Assembly: GCF_027568575.1 (NCBI RefSeq)
Contig: NZ_JANUVP010000009.1
Direction: 5' to 3' (one strand)
Origin: Caldifermentibacillus hisashii
Lineage (GTDB): Bacteria; Bacillota; Bacilli; Bacillales; Caldibacillaceae
Length of the DNA stretch: 64,000 nucleotides
Of the stretch, positions 32,769-42,212 are shown one piece after another. Under the pieces are notes generated by a model that saw only the letters and a list, made by a program, of their open reading frames with translations, was not told the origin of the DNA and did not search any database. Position numbers and translations under genes: made by a program. Position 1 is the first letter of the stretch; every line of letters begins with the position of its first letter.

Positions 32769-34523
32769 TTGTTTAGTGTATTAGTGAAATTAAAATGGTT
32801 TTTTAAAGAATATTGGAAAAGGTATTTTGTCGCTGTTTTTTTACTGATTATTGCCAACTTTATCGAAGTGATTCCACCGATGATGATTGGTTCAGTGGTT
32901 GATGATATATTTCTTGGCGGCATGACCGGTGAAAAACTAACATTTTATCTTGTTTCCTTAACCGGACTGGCCATATTAAATTATTTGATTAGTTACAAAT
33001 GGCAATATAATTTATTTGGTGGGGCTTTTGTCGTAGAAAAGATATTACGCTCCAAACTGATGAATCATTTGCTTAAGATGTCACCAACGTTTTATGAAAA
33101 GAATCGAACCGGTGACTTGATGGCACGAGCAACAAATGATTTGCGATCCGTTTCTGTTACTGCCGGATTCGGTATTTTGACATTAGTGGATTCGACTTTA
33201 TATATGCTGACGATTCTCTTCATGATGGGATTTCTGGTATCATGGAAACTCACATTCGTCAGTATCATTCCTTTACCGTTTTTAGCAATCGCAATGAAAA
33301 TTTTAGGGGATAAAATTCATCATCACTATACCATTGCTCAAGATGCGTTTGGTGAAATGAATGATCGCGTCCTTGAATCTGTATCAGGTGTCCGTGTCAT
33401 CCGTGCTTACAGTCAAGAAAGGGCAGAGGAAAAACTATTTGAAAAAATGACTAATGATGTTTACCGGAAAAATCTTGTCGTTGAAAAAATTGATGCCTTC
33501 TTCTTCCCAATTTCACGGATAGCTACCGGATTAAGCTACTGTATTAGCTTATCTTTTGGTGCCTATTTGGTCATGCACCAACAAATTACGCTTGGTGAGC
33601 TCGTTTCATTTAATGTTTATCTCGGAATGTTGACATGGCCGATGTACGCAATCGGGGAATTGATTAATGTTATGCAGCGCGGTAATGCTTCTTTGGATCG
33701 GGTTCAAGAAACGCTTAATTACCATGAGGATGTCCCGGATCCTGACAAACCGATTACAGTAGAAAATTTATCCGATATTGCATTCGAGCACGTTAGCTTT
33801 CAATATCCATCATCGAATGAAAAAAATTTACAAGATCTTTCACTCCATATCCGTCAAGGGGAGACGATTGGTATTGTCGGGAAAACCGGGAGCGGGAAAA
33901 CTACATTTATTAAACAAATTTTGCGTGAATATCCGCTTGGGGAAGGAAAGTTGCAATTATCCGGCGTTCCTATTCGTTTGCAGAAAAAACAAGATATTCG
34001 GAATTGGATCGGTTATGTTCCGCAAGATACTTTTTTATTCTCAAGATCAATTAAGGAAAATATTTTATTCGGCAACCAACATGCAACCGAAGAGGAAATG
34101 ATGAAAGCCATTGAACTGGCGGATTTCACTAAAGATTTATCTATGTTGCCTGAAGGGTTAAATACACTTGTCGGTGAAAAAGGTGTCGCCTTGTCAGGGG
34201 GTCAGAAGCAGAGGATATCCATTGCCCGGGCGCTGATTAAAAACCCGGAAATTCTCATTCTTGATGATGCGCTTTCTGCTGTAGACGGGAAGACAGAAGC
34301 GAAAATTATTCAAAATTTACGCGAAGAGCGAGCCGGAAAAACAACCATTATTACGACGCATCGCCTTTCAGCTGTAGAACATGCGCACTGGATTATCGTC
34401 CTGGATGAAGGAAAAGTCGTCGAGGCAGGCACCCATGGAGCATTACTAAATAAAGGCGGATGGTATAAAGAACAATTTGACCTTCAACAAATAAAATCGA
34501 TTGCCGGGGAGGTGAATATATAA
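32769..34523 (+). CDS. bmrC: Multidrug ABC exporter half-transporter BmrC (YheI)
   Basis: 584 residues, as in B. subtilis BmrC. It begins MFSVLVKLKWFFKEYWKRY and contains MSPTFYEKNRTGDLMAR, nearly as in that protein. A six-helix membrane domain precedes the ATPase (Walker A GKTGSGKTTF, signature LSGGQKQR, Walker B ILILDDALSAVD). Asp replaces the usual catalytic Glu after Walker B, marking the degenerate site of a heterodimeric exporter. TTG 32769 follows GAGGAG by 10 bp. Its stop overlaps the bmrD start by one base. Confidence 0.93.
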   Translation: MFSVLVKLKWFFKEYWKRYFVAVFLLIIANFIEVIPPMMIGSVVDDIFLGGMTGEKLTFYLVSLTGLAILNYLISYKWQYNLFGGAFVVEKILRSKLMNHLLKMSPTFYEKNRTGDLMARATNDLRSVSVTAGFGILTLVDSTLYMLTILFMMGFLVSWKLTFVSIIPLPFLAIAMKILGDKIHHHYTIAQDAFGEMNDRVLESVSGVRVIRAYSQERAEEKLFEKMTNDVYRKNLVVEKIDAFFFPISRIATGLSYCISLSFGAYLVMHQQITLGELVSFNVYLGMLTWPMYAIGELINVMQRGNASLDRVQETLNYHEDVPDPDKPITVENLSDIAFEHVSFQYPSSNEKNLQDLSLHIRQGETIGIVGKTGSGKTTFIKQILREYPLGEGKLQLSGVPIRLQKKQDIRNWIGYVPQDTFLFSRSIKENILFGNQHATEEEMMKAIELADFTKDLSMLPEGLNTLVGEKGVALSGGQKQRISIARALIKNPEILILDDALSAVDGKTEAKIIQNLREERAGKTTIITTHRLSAVEHAHWIIVLDEGKVVEAGTHGALLNKGGWYKEQFDLQQIKSIAGEVNI

Positions 34524-36265
34524 TGGTTGGCAGACGTTTATTTCAATATGCCATGTACTTTAAAAAGATCATTTTTACTGCACTTTTTATGTTAACAATT
34601 GCCGTAACAGCAGAAGTACTTAGTCCGTTTGTTGCGAAAATTATTATCGATGATCATATCATGGCAAACCAACCTGATATCCCGACAATTATCAAGCTGA
34701 TTGTCCTTTATTTTAGTTTATTTGTTATTGCCGGGATATTCAATTATGGTCAATATTACTTTTTACAAAAAGCGGCGAATCGAATCATTGAAAGAATGCG
34801 GAATGAATTATTCCGGAAGATTCAAACATTGCCAATTTCGTATTTTGATAACTTACCGGCAGGAAAAATAGTCGCTCGAATTACAAACGATACGGAAGCG
34901 ATTCGTGATTTGTATGTAGCTGTTTTGTCGAACTTTTTTACCGGTATTGTGCAAATGATTGGAATCTTCATTGCTATGTTTATTCTTGATGCAAAACTTG
35001 CTCTTATTTTTACCCTCATTATCCCTGTCATGGTCATTTGGATGATGATTTACAGGAAGTATGCGGCAAAGTATAACCATGTGATACGTTCGAAAATTAG
35101 TGAAATCAATGCGATGATTAATGAATCGATTAAAGGAATGCCGATTATCCAAGCATTTAATCGGGAAGATGCGACCCGAGATGAATTCGAGACTTTGAAT
35201 CAAACTCATTTTCAATATCAAAATAAACTATTGATATTAAACTCGTTATCTTCAGGGAATTTAGTTGGCACTATAAAAGCCATTGTCTTCGTTGCATTTA
35301 TCTGGTATTTCGGCGGCGATGCAATTTCCACCCGTACGAATTTGACGGTTGGTGTGTTGTATGCCTATGTAGACTATATTAACCGGCTCTTCAATCCGAT
35401 CCATAATATTGTTAATCAGTTTAGTAATTTAGAAGCTTCATTGGTGGCAGGCGAACGCGTCTTTCGCTTATTGGACGAAAAGGGAACCCCGGTAAGTGAT
35501 GAAAAAATACCTCGCTATCAAGGAAATGTCCAATTTAACCATGTGTACTTTGCTTATAAAGAAAAAGAATATGTGTTAAAGGATATTCATTTCCAAGCGA
35601 GTCATGGTGAAACAGTTGCATTTGTCGGTCATACCGGTTCCGGGAAAAGTTCGATTATGAATTTATTGTTTCGATTTTACGACCCAAGTCGTGGGGAGAT
35701 TTTGATTGATGGAAAAAATATTATGGATTTCCCGAAACAAACGATCCGTGAACATATGGCCATCGTGTTACAAGAACCGTTTTTATTTACGGGGACGATT
35801 TTTTCAAATATTACTATGAATGATCCGAAAATTACGAGGGAGGACGCAGAAGCTGCATTGCGGGCTGTTGGTGCTGATTTCGTTTTTAACCAATTGGAAC
35901 ACGGCTTGGATGAACCGGTCCTCGAAAAAGGAAGTACGCTATCATCCGGCCAGCGCCAATTAATCTCTTTTGCCCGTGCCCTTGCTTTCAATCCGGCAAT
36001 CTTGATTTTGGATGAAGCAACTTCGAATATTGATACAGAAACGGAAAGCGTCATCCAACAAGCAATGGAAGTGTTAAAACAAGGTCGGACGACATTCATC
36101 ATTGCTCACAGGCTCTCGACGATTAAAAACGCTGATCAAATTTTAGTTCTTGACCGTGGTATGATCGTTGAAAAAGGGAATCACGAAGAATTGATGGAGC
36201 AAAAAGGGAAGTATTATCAAATGTATCAGATCCAACAAGGAGTGGCAATGGAACATGTCAGGTAA
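34523..36265 (+). CDS. bmrD: Multidrug ABC exporter half-transporter BmrD (YheH), compact form
   Basis: 580 residues. Membrane domain then ATPase with GHTGSGKSS, a variant signature LSSGQRQL and ILILDEATSNID, which has the catalytic Glu. It therefore supplies the active ATP site of the BmrC/BmrD heterodimer. B. subtilis BmrD is about 673 residues because of a roughly 90-residue extracellular insertion between the first two helices. Here IIDDHIMANQPDIPTI runs directly into helix 2, so the insertion is absent. TAATG overlap with bmrC implies coupled translation. Confidence 0.92.
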   Translation: MVGRRLFQYAMYFKKIIFTALFMLTIAVTAEVLSPFVAKIIIDDHIMANQPDIPTIIKLIVLYFSLFVIAGIFNYGQYYFLQKAANRIIERMRNELFRKIQTLPISYFDNLPAGKIVARITNDTEAIRDLYVAVLSNFFTGIVQMIGIFIAMFILDAKLALIFTLIIPVMVIWMMIYRKYAAKYNHVIRSKISEINAMINESIKGMPIIQAFNREDATRDEFETLNQTHFQYQNKLLILNSLSSGNLVGTIKAIVFVAFIWYFGGDAISTRTNLTVGVLYAYVDYINRLFNPIHNIVNQFSNLEASLVAGERVFRLLDEKGTPVSDEKIPRYQGNVQFNHVYFAYKEKEYVLKDIHFQASHGETVAFVGHTGSGKSSIMNLLFRFYDPSRGEILIDGKNIMDFPKQTIREHMAIVLQEPFLFTGTIFSNITMNDPKITREDAEAALRAVGADFVFNQLEHGLDEPVLEKGSTLSSGQRQLISFARALAFNPAILILDEATSNIDTETESVIQQAMEVLKQGRTTFIIAHRLSTIKNADQILVLDRGMIVEKGNHEELMEQKGKYYQMYQIQQGVAMEHVR

Positions 36266-36332
36266 ACAATCTGTTCAACAACCAATGCCCCTGCCAAATC
36301 GTAATCAACGAAGAAGATGGGAGACGAGCTAA
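36255..36332 (+). CDS. Possible small protein overlapping the end of bmrD
   Basis: 25 codons beginning MSGKQSVQQPMPLPNRN, rich in Gln, Pro and Arg. The ATG at 36255 follows AAGGAG by about 11 bp and overlaps bmrD by 11 bp in another frame. No family recognised; length is too short for certainty. Confidence 0.25.
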   Translation: MSGKQSVQQPMPLPNRNQRRRWETS

Positions 36333-36437
36333 CCTTATATGTCCGATTTGTTCGGCCGGGTAAGGTGTTGGTTTTCCCACATGGATTTGTGTCCATTAGC
36401 GGAATTCCGACTATTTGATTTTAATACTGTTATAGGG

Positions 36438-36485
36438 AAAAAAGGTTGCCATAAAAGTTTGTATGACTGGCAACCTTTTTTCTTT
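36438..36485 (+). terminator. Intrinsic terminator of the bmr operon
   Basis: AAAAAAGGTTGCCA (36438-36451) pairs exactly over 14 bp with TGGCAACCTTTTTT (36468-36481). Confidence 0.85.
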
Positions 36486-36534
36486 TGCGATATGATAAGG
36501 GTAATTCAGAAAAAAAACATGCAGGAGTTTCTTT

Positions 36535-37182
36535 ATGATCGGGAATAAATATCCATATAGACTAAGTATCATTATTTTTATTTTTTTCTTCAGTTTTCTG
36601 CTCGTGACCCTGTTTGTACAAACCGGGAAGATTGAAAAATTTGATTTATCGATTATTCATTTTGTTCAAGGGTTTGAAACACCATTGTTAACTTCAATTA
36701 TGTTGTTTTTTACCAAAATCGGTTCATTTCCTATCGTTACCCTCCTTTTTCTATTAATTTCTTTATTCTTGTATTTTGTTTTTCATCATCGCAGTGAACT
36801 GGTTTTGTTTGCGGTTGTCATTGCCGGCACACTAGTAATCAACCGGTTATTAAAGGAATATTTTGAGCGTGTAAGACCGGATATTCACCGGTTGATAGAA
36901 ATAGGCGGTTACAGTTTTCCGAGCGGGCATGCCATGACAGCTTTTTCTGTTTATACAATATTGGCTTTTCTTTTCTGGCGCCATATTTCAACACGTTTCG
37001 GTCGCATCATGTTGCTTATTTTTAGTGCATTATTTATTTTCATGATCGGTATAAGTCGAATTTATCTGGGTGTGCATTACCCGAGTGATATTCTCGGCGG
37101 TTATTTTGTCAGCGGTATGTGGTGTACATTGGCAATCGGTTTTTTTCAAAAGTATAAAAATAGGAATCATGCCAAGGATTAG
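36535..37182 (+). CDS. PAP2-family membrane phosphatase
   Basis: 215 residues with six membrane segments. The three catalytic motifs are complete: KEYFERVRP, YSFPSGHAMT and SRIYLGVHYPSDILGG. Family members dephosphorylate phosphatidic acid, phosphatidylglycerol phosphate or undecaprenyl pyrophosphate at the outer membrane face; YodM and BcrC are Bacillus relatives. The specific lipid cannot be decided. The NUDIX gene follows 55 bp downstream and is probably co-transcribed. Confidence 0.88.
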   Translation: MIGNKYPYRLSIIIFIFFFSFLLVTLFVQTGKIEKFDLSIIHFVQGFETPLLTSIMLFFTKIGSFPIVTLLFLLISLFLYFVFHHRSELVLFAVVIAGTLVINRLLKEYFERVRPDIHRLIEIGGYSFPSGHAMTAFSVYTILAFLFWRHISTRFGRIMLLIFSALFIFMIGISRIYLGVHYPSDILGGYFVSGMWCTLAIGFFQKYKNRNHAKD

Positions 37183-37237
37183 CTTTATTGGGAGTGGGAA
37201 GGGGAGACCCAGGAAATTGGAAGGGGGAATTTCAAAT

Positions 37238-37879
37238 ATGGATTTAAAACAAATATTTACAAGGATTCAAAATCATCATTCTGCCATGTTAGGAAAAGAA
37301 CATTACCGAGCGTTCGGAATTTTAGTCCCACTTATTCAAATAGATGGACAAATTCACCTTTTATTTGAAGTACGATCATTACAGTTGAAAAGACAGCCTG
37401 GTGAAATTTGCTTTCCGGGTGGAGGGGTTGAAAAATATGATCCTACTCCACAAGATACGGCAATTCGTGAAACTGCCGAAGAACTTGGCATTGAAAAAGA
37501 TTCAATTTCACGTGTTTATCCATTAGACTTTTTTGTTCAGTCAATGGATGGAAGAATCATTTATCCTTATGTAGGTTTTATCGATAATATAAATAAAATA
37601 AAACCAAATCCTGATGAGGTGAAGGAAATCTTTACCGTGCCAATCGAATATTTAAGAGACAAGAAACCGGAAGAACATCGACTAACCTTTCAAGTCCAAC
37701 TTGGTGAAGACTTCCCTTATCATCTCATACCTGGCGGGAAAAACTATTCGTGGAAAACGCGGGAAATCGTTGAATATTTTTATTTCTATAAGGACTATGT
37801 GATTTGGGGTTTGACAGCCAATATTTTACGTCATTTCTTATCCATTCTTTATGAACAGGAGAATGGAGAGAAAAAATAA
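37238..37879 (+). CDS. NUDIX hydrolase, CoA pyrophosphatase type
   Basis: 213 residues. LKRQPGEICFPGGGVE followed by AIRETAEELGIE combines the UPF0035/NudL signature with the NUDIX box. This subgroup cleaves coenzyme A to phosphopantetheine and adenosine 3',5'-bisphosphate. AAGGGGGA lies 9 bp before ATG 37238. The longer frame from 37070 overlaps the PAP2 gene and has no ribosome site. The following 285 bp hold one open frame (37901-38119) without signals; I do not regard it as a gene. Confidence 0.88.
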   Translation: MDLKQIFTRIQNHHSAMLGKEHYRAFGILVPLIQIDGQIHLLFEVRSLQLKRQPGEICFPGGGVEKYDPTPQDTAIRETAEELGIEKDSISRVYPLDFFVQSMDGRIIYPYVGFIDNINKIKPNPDEVKEIFTVPIEYLRDKKPEEHRLTFQVQLGEDFPYHLIPGGKNYSWKTREIVEYFYFYKDYVIWGLTANILRHFLSILYEQENGEKK

Positions 37880-38164
37880 GTTCCGAAAAAGTTTTTATGG
37901 ATGATTTCACGAAAAGATTTGCATAAACGATGTTTCTTAAACAACCAATACGAAACGTTAAGCGTTACTTTTCGGGTATTAACCATTGTATCTTTTTCGT
38001 CATTATGTTTAAATAGTCACGTACCTGTGTACATTTGGATAGGTAAAGAACATTTCAATCTCTTGCAACAGAAGAAAGCGAAGTACTGGATTCGCAGCAT
38101 CCCTTTTAAAACTAGATAAATGCCACGTATCCAAAAAACATAATCAATAAAGGAGTGTCTACAT

Positions 38165-38467
38165 ATGAAATGCAAAATTAACCGGAATGCGGCAAAAGTA
38201 CTAAAGAAACAATTGGAGTCCGAAGAAGCACAAGGGAAAATGGTTCGTGTCTATGTGACTCATGAACACGGTGATCATGTTCATTATGGATTAACGTTTG
38301 ATACACCAACGGAGCATGATGAAATTGTTAAAACGGACAAAGATATTGATGTTTTACTGGATAAAAGAAATGACTGGTTAGATGGTGTCTGGATTCAATA
38401 TTTTTATGTTCCTGAAGAAGGATTTGTCATTACTAATCCGACAAAAGGCGGACATCACCATCACTAA
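38165..38467 (+). CDS. HesB/IscA-like protein lacking cysteines, His-rich C-terminus
   Basis: 100 residues. The fold pattern (NRNAAKVLKKQLE..., VRVYVTHEHGDHVHYGLTFD..., GVWIQYFYVPEEGFVITNP) resembles HesB/IscA-type proteins of the Bacillus YneR group. It has only one Cys (residue 3) and none of the IscA cluster cysteines. Instead it has a THEHGDHVH stretch and ends GGHHHH, which could bind a metal. AAGGAG precedes the ATG. It stands alone. Function is unknown. Confidence 0.65.
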   Translation: MKCKINRNAAKVLKKQLESEEAQGKMVRVYVTHEHGDHVHYGLTFDTPTEHDEIVKTDKDIDVLLDKRNDWLDGVWIQYFYVPEEGFVITNPTKGGHHHH

Positions 38468-38490
38468 ATGATAAATATATTTTCAAAAGG

Positions 38491-38565
38491 CTCTGTTAAC
38501 CACTACTAATTGAAGTTTCCCTGTATTCGTCACAGGTTGAAGCACTTGGTTTAACAGAGGTTTTT
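38491..38565 (+). terminator. Large-loop terminator-like structure between the HesB-like and rnhA genes
   Basis: CTCTGTTAA (38491-38499) pairs with TTAACAGAG (38551-38559), followed by GTTTTT. The 51-nt loop contains its own CCTGT/ACAGG hairpin. It ends about 20 bp before the rnhA ribosome site, so it could also act on rnhA. Confidence 0.6.
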
Positions 38566-38587
38566 AAAAAAATTTATTGGGGGAGTT

Positions 38588-39229
38588 ATGGCTACAAAAA
38601 AATATTATGTCGTTTGGAAAGGTACGAACACAGGTATTTTCACTTCATGGGATGACTGTAAACGAAATGTTCAAGGAGTTCCGGGTGCAAAATACAAATC
38701 ATTCCCATCGCTAAAAGAGGCAGAAATTGCTTTTCAGAGCGGTTGGCAAGCATATTACGGGGAAAACACAAAAAGTGACAAGAAAGCAAAGGCAAGAATA
38801 CAAACGAACATTCAACAGAACCATGATTATATTGAAGACAGTATCACTGTCGATGCGGCATGCAGCGGGAATCCGGGTCCAATGGAATATAAAGGCGTTT
38901 GTCTAAAAACCGGTCAAACATTATTTCACTTTGGTCCAATCGTAGGAACAAATAATATCGGTGAATTTCTGGCCATTGTCCATGCCCTCGGATTTTTACA
39001 AAAGAAAAACTTGTCTATTCCGATTTATTCTGATTCGCAAACTGCCATCAAATGGGTAAAAATGAAAAAAGCGAATACAAATTTACCGTTAACCAAGGAA
39101 ACAGAACAAGTATGGAATTTAATCAAACGCGGAGAGCAATGGTTGCAAACACATTCCTATGCCAATCCAATTATTAAATGGGAGACGAAACTATGGGGAG
39201 AGAACAAAGCCGATTTTGGCAGGAAATAA
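38588..39229 (+). CDS. rnhA: Ribonuclease HI with viroplasmin-type N-terminal domain
   Basis: 213 residues. Residues 3-52 (KKYYVVWKGTNTGIFTSWDDC...) form the RNase H1 N-terminal hybrid-binding domain. The catalytic domain supplies Asp in VDAACSGNPGP, Glu in NNIGEFLA, Asp in YSDSQTA and Asp in NKADFGRK, the complete DEDD set. It degrades RNA in RNA-DNA hybrids. GGGGGAG lies before the ATG. This type differs from the RnhB and RnhC enzymes of Bacillus. Confidence 0.9.
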   Translation: MATKKYYVVWKGTNTGIFTSWDDCKRNVQGVPGAKYKSFPSLKEAEIAFQSGWQAYYGENTKSDKKAKARIQTNIQQNHDYIEDSITVDAACSGNPGPMEYKGVCLKTGQTLFHFGPIVGTNNIGEFLAIVHALGFLQKKNLSIPIYSDSQTAIKWVKMKKANTNLPLTKETEQVWNLIKRGEQWLQTHSYANPIIKWETKLWGENKADFGRK

Positions 39230-39413
39230 ATTAATTGATATCTTATGCACAATGTACTTGTTTTTTCGGTTAAACGAACAACCGGTGGGGGATATTGTGC
39301 TCCCCCGGGGATTGAAATGTCACTTAGTAATTGGTTATTCAACAATCTTATCTTTCCGGGTCATCTTTTTCCAGTTAATTGAGGGACATTGAAAAAAGTA
39401 ACGAACATGGCCC

Positions 39414-40181
39414 TCAATTTTGCTCGGTTTTTCCATTTGGTAAGATAAGTACTTCCACTCTTCGATTTTTTGCCTTTCCTTCTTCGGTATCATTGGAAGC
39501 AATCGGTTGAAATTCACCAAATCCTTTCGCACTAAACATTCTTGGATCAAGCTGCTCATTTTCTAAGATGATTTTCATAAAATTAACGGCACGCATGACA
39601 CTAAGCTCCCAGTTTGATGAAAAATTAGAATTCTGGATCGGAACATTGTCCGTGTGCCCGCTAATAATGACGTTGTGCGGAGGGTCAATGACGAGTAAGT
39701 CGCTGATTTCTTTTGCAATCGCAATATCTTCTTCACGCACTTCAGCACTTCCGGAATCAAACAAAACACTGTCATTAATTGTAACAAGAAGCCCCTCGCT
39801 CGTTAACGAAGTTTTCAGCTGACCGGTTAGCCCTTTTTCCAAAATGTACTGGTTGACTCGCTCTTGAGTAGCACTTAAAGTAGTTTGTTCGTCAACCGAT
39901 ACTTTGGTCTGTTCTTTTGCCTTCTCTAATTTTTCCTTCGTTTCATCTGCCAGCTCTTCACCATTTTTTTGTTCAATACTTTCGTAGTCAACAATCCCTG
40001 TTCCTCCTGTAAAAATTTCGCTAAATACCTTTGACATGGACTGAAATTTTTGGGCATCTACCGCACTGGATGCAAACAATACAATAAATAAGGCAAGTAA
40101 TAAAGTCATTAAATCCGAGTATGGTAATAACCAAGTTTCATTAAATTCTTTATCGTCCTTTTCCTTTTTACGCCTGCTCAT
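39414..40181 (-). CDS. motB: Flagellar stator protein MotB
   Basis: 255 residues. One N-terminal helix YSDLMTLLLALFIVLFA contains the proton-binding Asp. The C-terminal OmpA-like peptidoglycan-binding domain has ISGHTDNVPI and NRRVEVLI. With MotA it forms the torque-generating ion channel. The ATG at 40181 has AGGGA about 9 bp upstream, within motA; the earlier ATG at 40202 lacks one. It overlaps motA by 14 bp, so translation is coupled. Confidence 0.93.
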   Translation of the reverse strand: MSRRKKEKDDKEFNETWLLPYSDLMTLLLALFIVLFASSAVDAQKFQSMSKVFSEIFTGGTGIVDYESIEQKNGEELADETKEKLEKAKEQTKVSVDEQTTLSATQERVNQYILEKGLTGQLKTSLTSEGLLVTINDSVLFDSGSAEVREEDIAIAKEISDLLVIDPPHNVIISGHTDNVPIQNSNFSSNWELSVMRAVNFMKIILENEQLDPRMFSAKGFGEFQPIASNDTEEGKAKNRRVEVLILPNGKTEQN

Positions 40182-40968
40182 TATTCGGTTCCCTGCCTTC
40201 ATCTAAAAAATGTTGCCGCTCATCAGTCGGTAAAAAGGATGAAAGTTTCTGCTCAATTTCTTTCGGTGTTTCTCCTTGAAGAATGGAGAGGATTCCCTCA
40301 ATCATCAACAATTTCATACGAACTTCCAGCTTTGATTTCCGACGTAATTTATTGGCAAACGGGTTCCAGAGTATATACCCGGTGAAAATACCGAGTAAAG
40401 TAGCGATAAAGGCAGCACTAATGGCATGCCCCAATTTCTCTGTATCACTCATATCGCCGAGAGCGGCAATTAAACCAACGACCGCTCCAAGAACCCCAAG
40501 CGTCGGTGCGTATGTTCCTGCTTGGGAAAAGATTTGCGCTCCAACAGCATGACGTTCTTCCATGGCATCAATTTCTTCCAACAAAACATCACGAATATAA
40601 TCGGGGGTCTTCCCGTCAATAGCCATACCCATTCCATTTTTTAAAAACGGGTCATCAATTTCTTCCAGTTTTTTTTCTAAAACAAGTATTCCTTCCTTCC
40701 GTGCGATTTGTGACCATTCCGAAAACAACTTAATTGCTTCGGTCATCTTTATACTCTTTTGTTCAGTAAAAAGTATTTTAAATAACTTTGGAATATTTTT
40801 TAATTCACTCATTGGAAAAGCGATTGTAACAGATGCTATTGTACCTAACAAAATTATTAAAAATGCGGCTGGATTGTTTAAAGCAACAATATCGACACCT
40901 TTTAAAACCATCCCGACACCGACTGCAACAATTCCAAAAATAATACCAAGTAATGAAGTTTTATCCAT
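40168..40968 (-). CDS. motA: Flagellar stator protein MotA
   Basis: 266 residues, four membrane segments. It starts MDKTSLLGIIFGIVAVGVGMVLKG and has AGTYAPTLGVLGAVVGLIAAL, very like B. subtilis MotA and less like MotP. The large cytoplasmic loop contacts the rotor. H+ coupling is inferred from likeness to MotA. No other flagellar gene is in the window. AGGTGA precedes the ATG. Confidence 0.93.
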   Translation of the reverse strand: MDKTSLLGIIFGIVAVGVGMVLKGVDIVALNNPAAFLIILLGTIASVTIAFPMSELKNIPKLFKILFTEQKSIKMTEAIKLFSEWSQIARKEGILVLEKKLEEIDDPFLKNGMGMAIDGKTPDYIRDVLLEEIDAMEERHAVGAQIFSQAGTYAPTLGVLGAVVGLIAALGDMSDTEKLGHAISAAFIATLLGIFTGYILWNPFANKLRRKSKLEVRMKLLMIEGILSILQGETPKEIEQKLSSFLPTDERQHFLDEGREPNNEQA

Positions 40969-41082
40969 TTAAATCACCTATCTACCATCATTTTTGCCCT
41001 AATTATCAAATTGATAAAAAGTCATTTCATATTCAGACATGTACTTTATATTTGATTTCAGGCTAATATACTATCTCACTTT

Positions 41083-41108
41083 TTATCGACATTTTTTTAC
41101 AAAATTTA
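41083..41108 (-). promoter_or_regulatory. Candidate sigma-D promoter of motAB
   Basis: On the minus strand TAAA (41108-41105), 14 bp, GTCGATAA (41090-41083). This fits 6 of 8 positions of the sigma-D -10 GCCGATAT with an exact -35. It is about 115 bp before motA; B. subtilis motAB is sigma-D dependent. Confidence 0.5.
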
Positions 41109-41260
41109 ATAGCAGGTAAAAAAATAATGTTTTTGCGCCAAAATAATACAGAAGAAATTAAGAAAATTTATGATTTCGTGCACCTGACATACAAATCCAC
41201 CCATAAGTATGTTAGAATAATAAAATATTAGGGAAAGATTTAATAGAATGGAGTTTGTTT

Positions 41261-42016
41261 ATGAAACTAGTAAGTTGGAATGTCAATGGCCTAAGAGCAT
41301 GTGTGAAAAAAGGCTTTTTGGAATATTTTCATGACATAGATGCAGATATTTTTTGTATACAAGAAACTAAATTACAAGAGGGCCAGATTGACGTTGATTT
41401 ACCGGGATACTTACAATATTGGAACTACGCTGAAAAGAAAGGGTACTCCGGAACAGCTGTGTTTACAAAATATGAACCATTGACGGTTTCATATGGTTTC
41501 TCTCCGGAAGAAAGTGAGCGAGAAGGAAGAATCATTACCCTTGAGTATGAGAATTTTTACTTAGTGAATGTTTATACACCAAATTCACAGCGGGATTTGG
41601 CAAGACTGGAATTTCGCTTAGAATGGGAAGATAAGCTTAAGAAATATTTATTGGCATTAAATGAAAAGAAGCCTGTGGTGTACTGTGGTGATTTAAATGT
41701 TGCCCATCAGGAGATTGATTTGAAAAACGCTAAGTCCAATATCGGTAATTCCGGATTCACGAATGAAGAGCGAGAAAAAATGACGAGTTTACTGGCATCT
41801 GGATTTATTGATACATTTCGTTATTTACATCCGGATGCGGTCGACCGTTATACTTGGTGGAGCTATATGAACAAAGTACGGGATAGAAATATCGGATGGC
41901 GTATTGATTATTTTATTGTTTCAGAAAGTATAAAAGAAAAAATTGTAAATGCTGACATTCATTCACATGTATTAGGAAGTGACCATTGTCCGATTTTGTT
42001 AGAAATCGACCTGTAA
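41261..42016 (+). CDS. exoA: Exodeoxyribonuclease III / AP endonuclease ExoA
   Basis: 251 residues. SWNVNGLRA, QETKLQEGQ, YCGDLNVAHQEIDL and LGSDHCPILLEIDL are the conserved catalytic blocks of the ExoIII/APE1 family. It nicks DNA at abasic sites and trims 3' blocks; in B. subtilis ExoA is one of the spore-protecting AP endonucleases. TGGAG precedes ATG 41261. Confidence 0.95.
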   Translation: MKLVSWNVNGLRACVKKGFLEYFHDIDADIFCIQETKLQEGQIDVDLPGYLQYWNYAEKKGYSGTAVFTKYEPLTVSYGFSPEESEREGRIITLEYENFYLVNVYTPNSQRDLARLEFRLEWEDKLKKYLLALNEKKPVVYCGDLNVAHQEIDLKNAKSNIGNSGFTNEEREKMTSLLASGFIDTFRYLHPDAVDRYTWWSYMNKVRDRNIGWRIDYFIVSESIKEKIVNADIHSHVLGSDHCPILLEIDL

Positions 42017-42212
42017 TATTTCCTTCGTATTGCCAATATTTTTCATCTAAAAGGGAATTATGTTAAAATTACGAAGTGTTATTCTTTTTTAGAATGCTTT
42101 TCTAGGAATAATAAGACTAGTAGAAAGATTGAATAGTTTATTTCCTATTTTTGTGATGATTTTGAAAACTATTTAAGTTTATATACAACAAATTGAAAGG
42201 AAAGAAAGCTGT

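Noticed and set aside
35677..36102. 141-codon frame antisense to bmrD
   Set aside because: Ser/Lys-rich mirror of the ATPase domain with no start signals.
37901..38119. 72-codon frame between the NUDIX and HesB-like genes
   Set aside because: No ribosome site, poor composition and no resemblance to any family.
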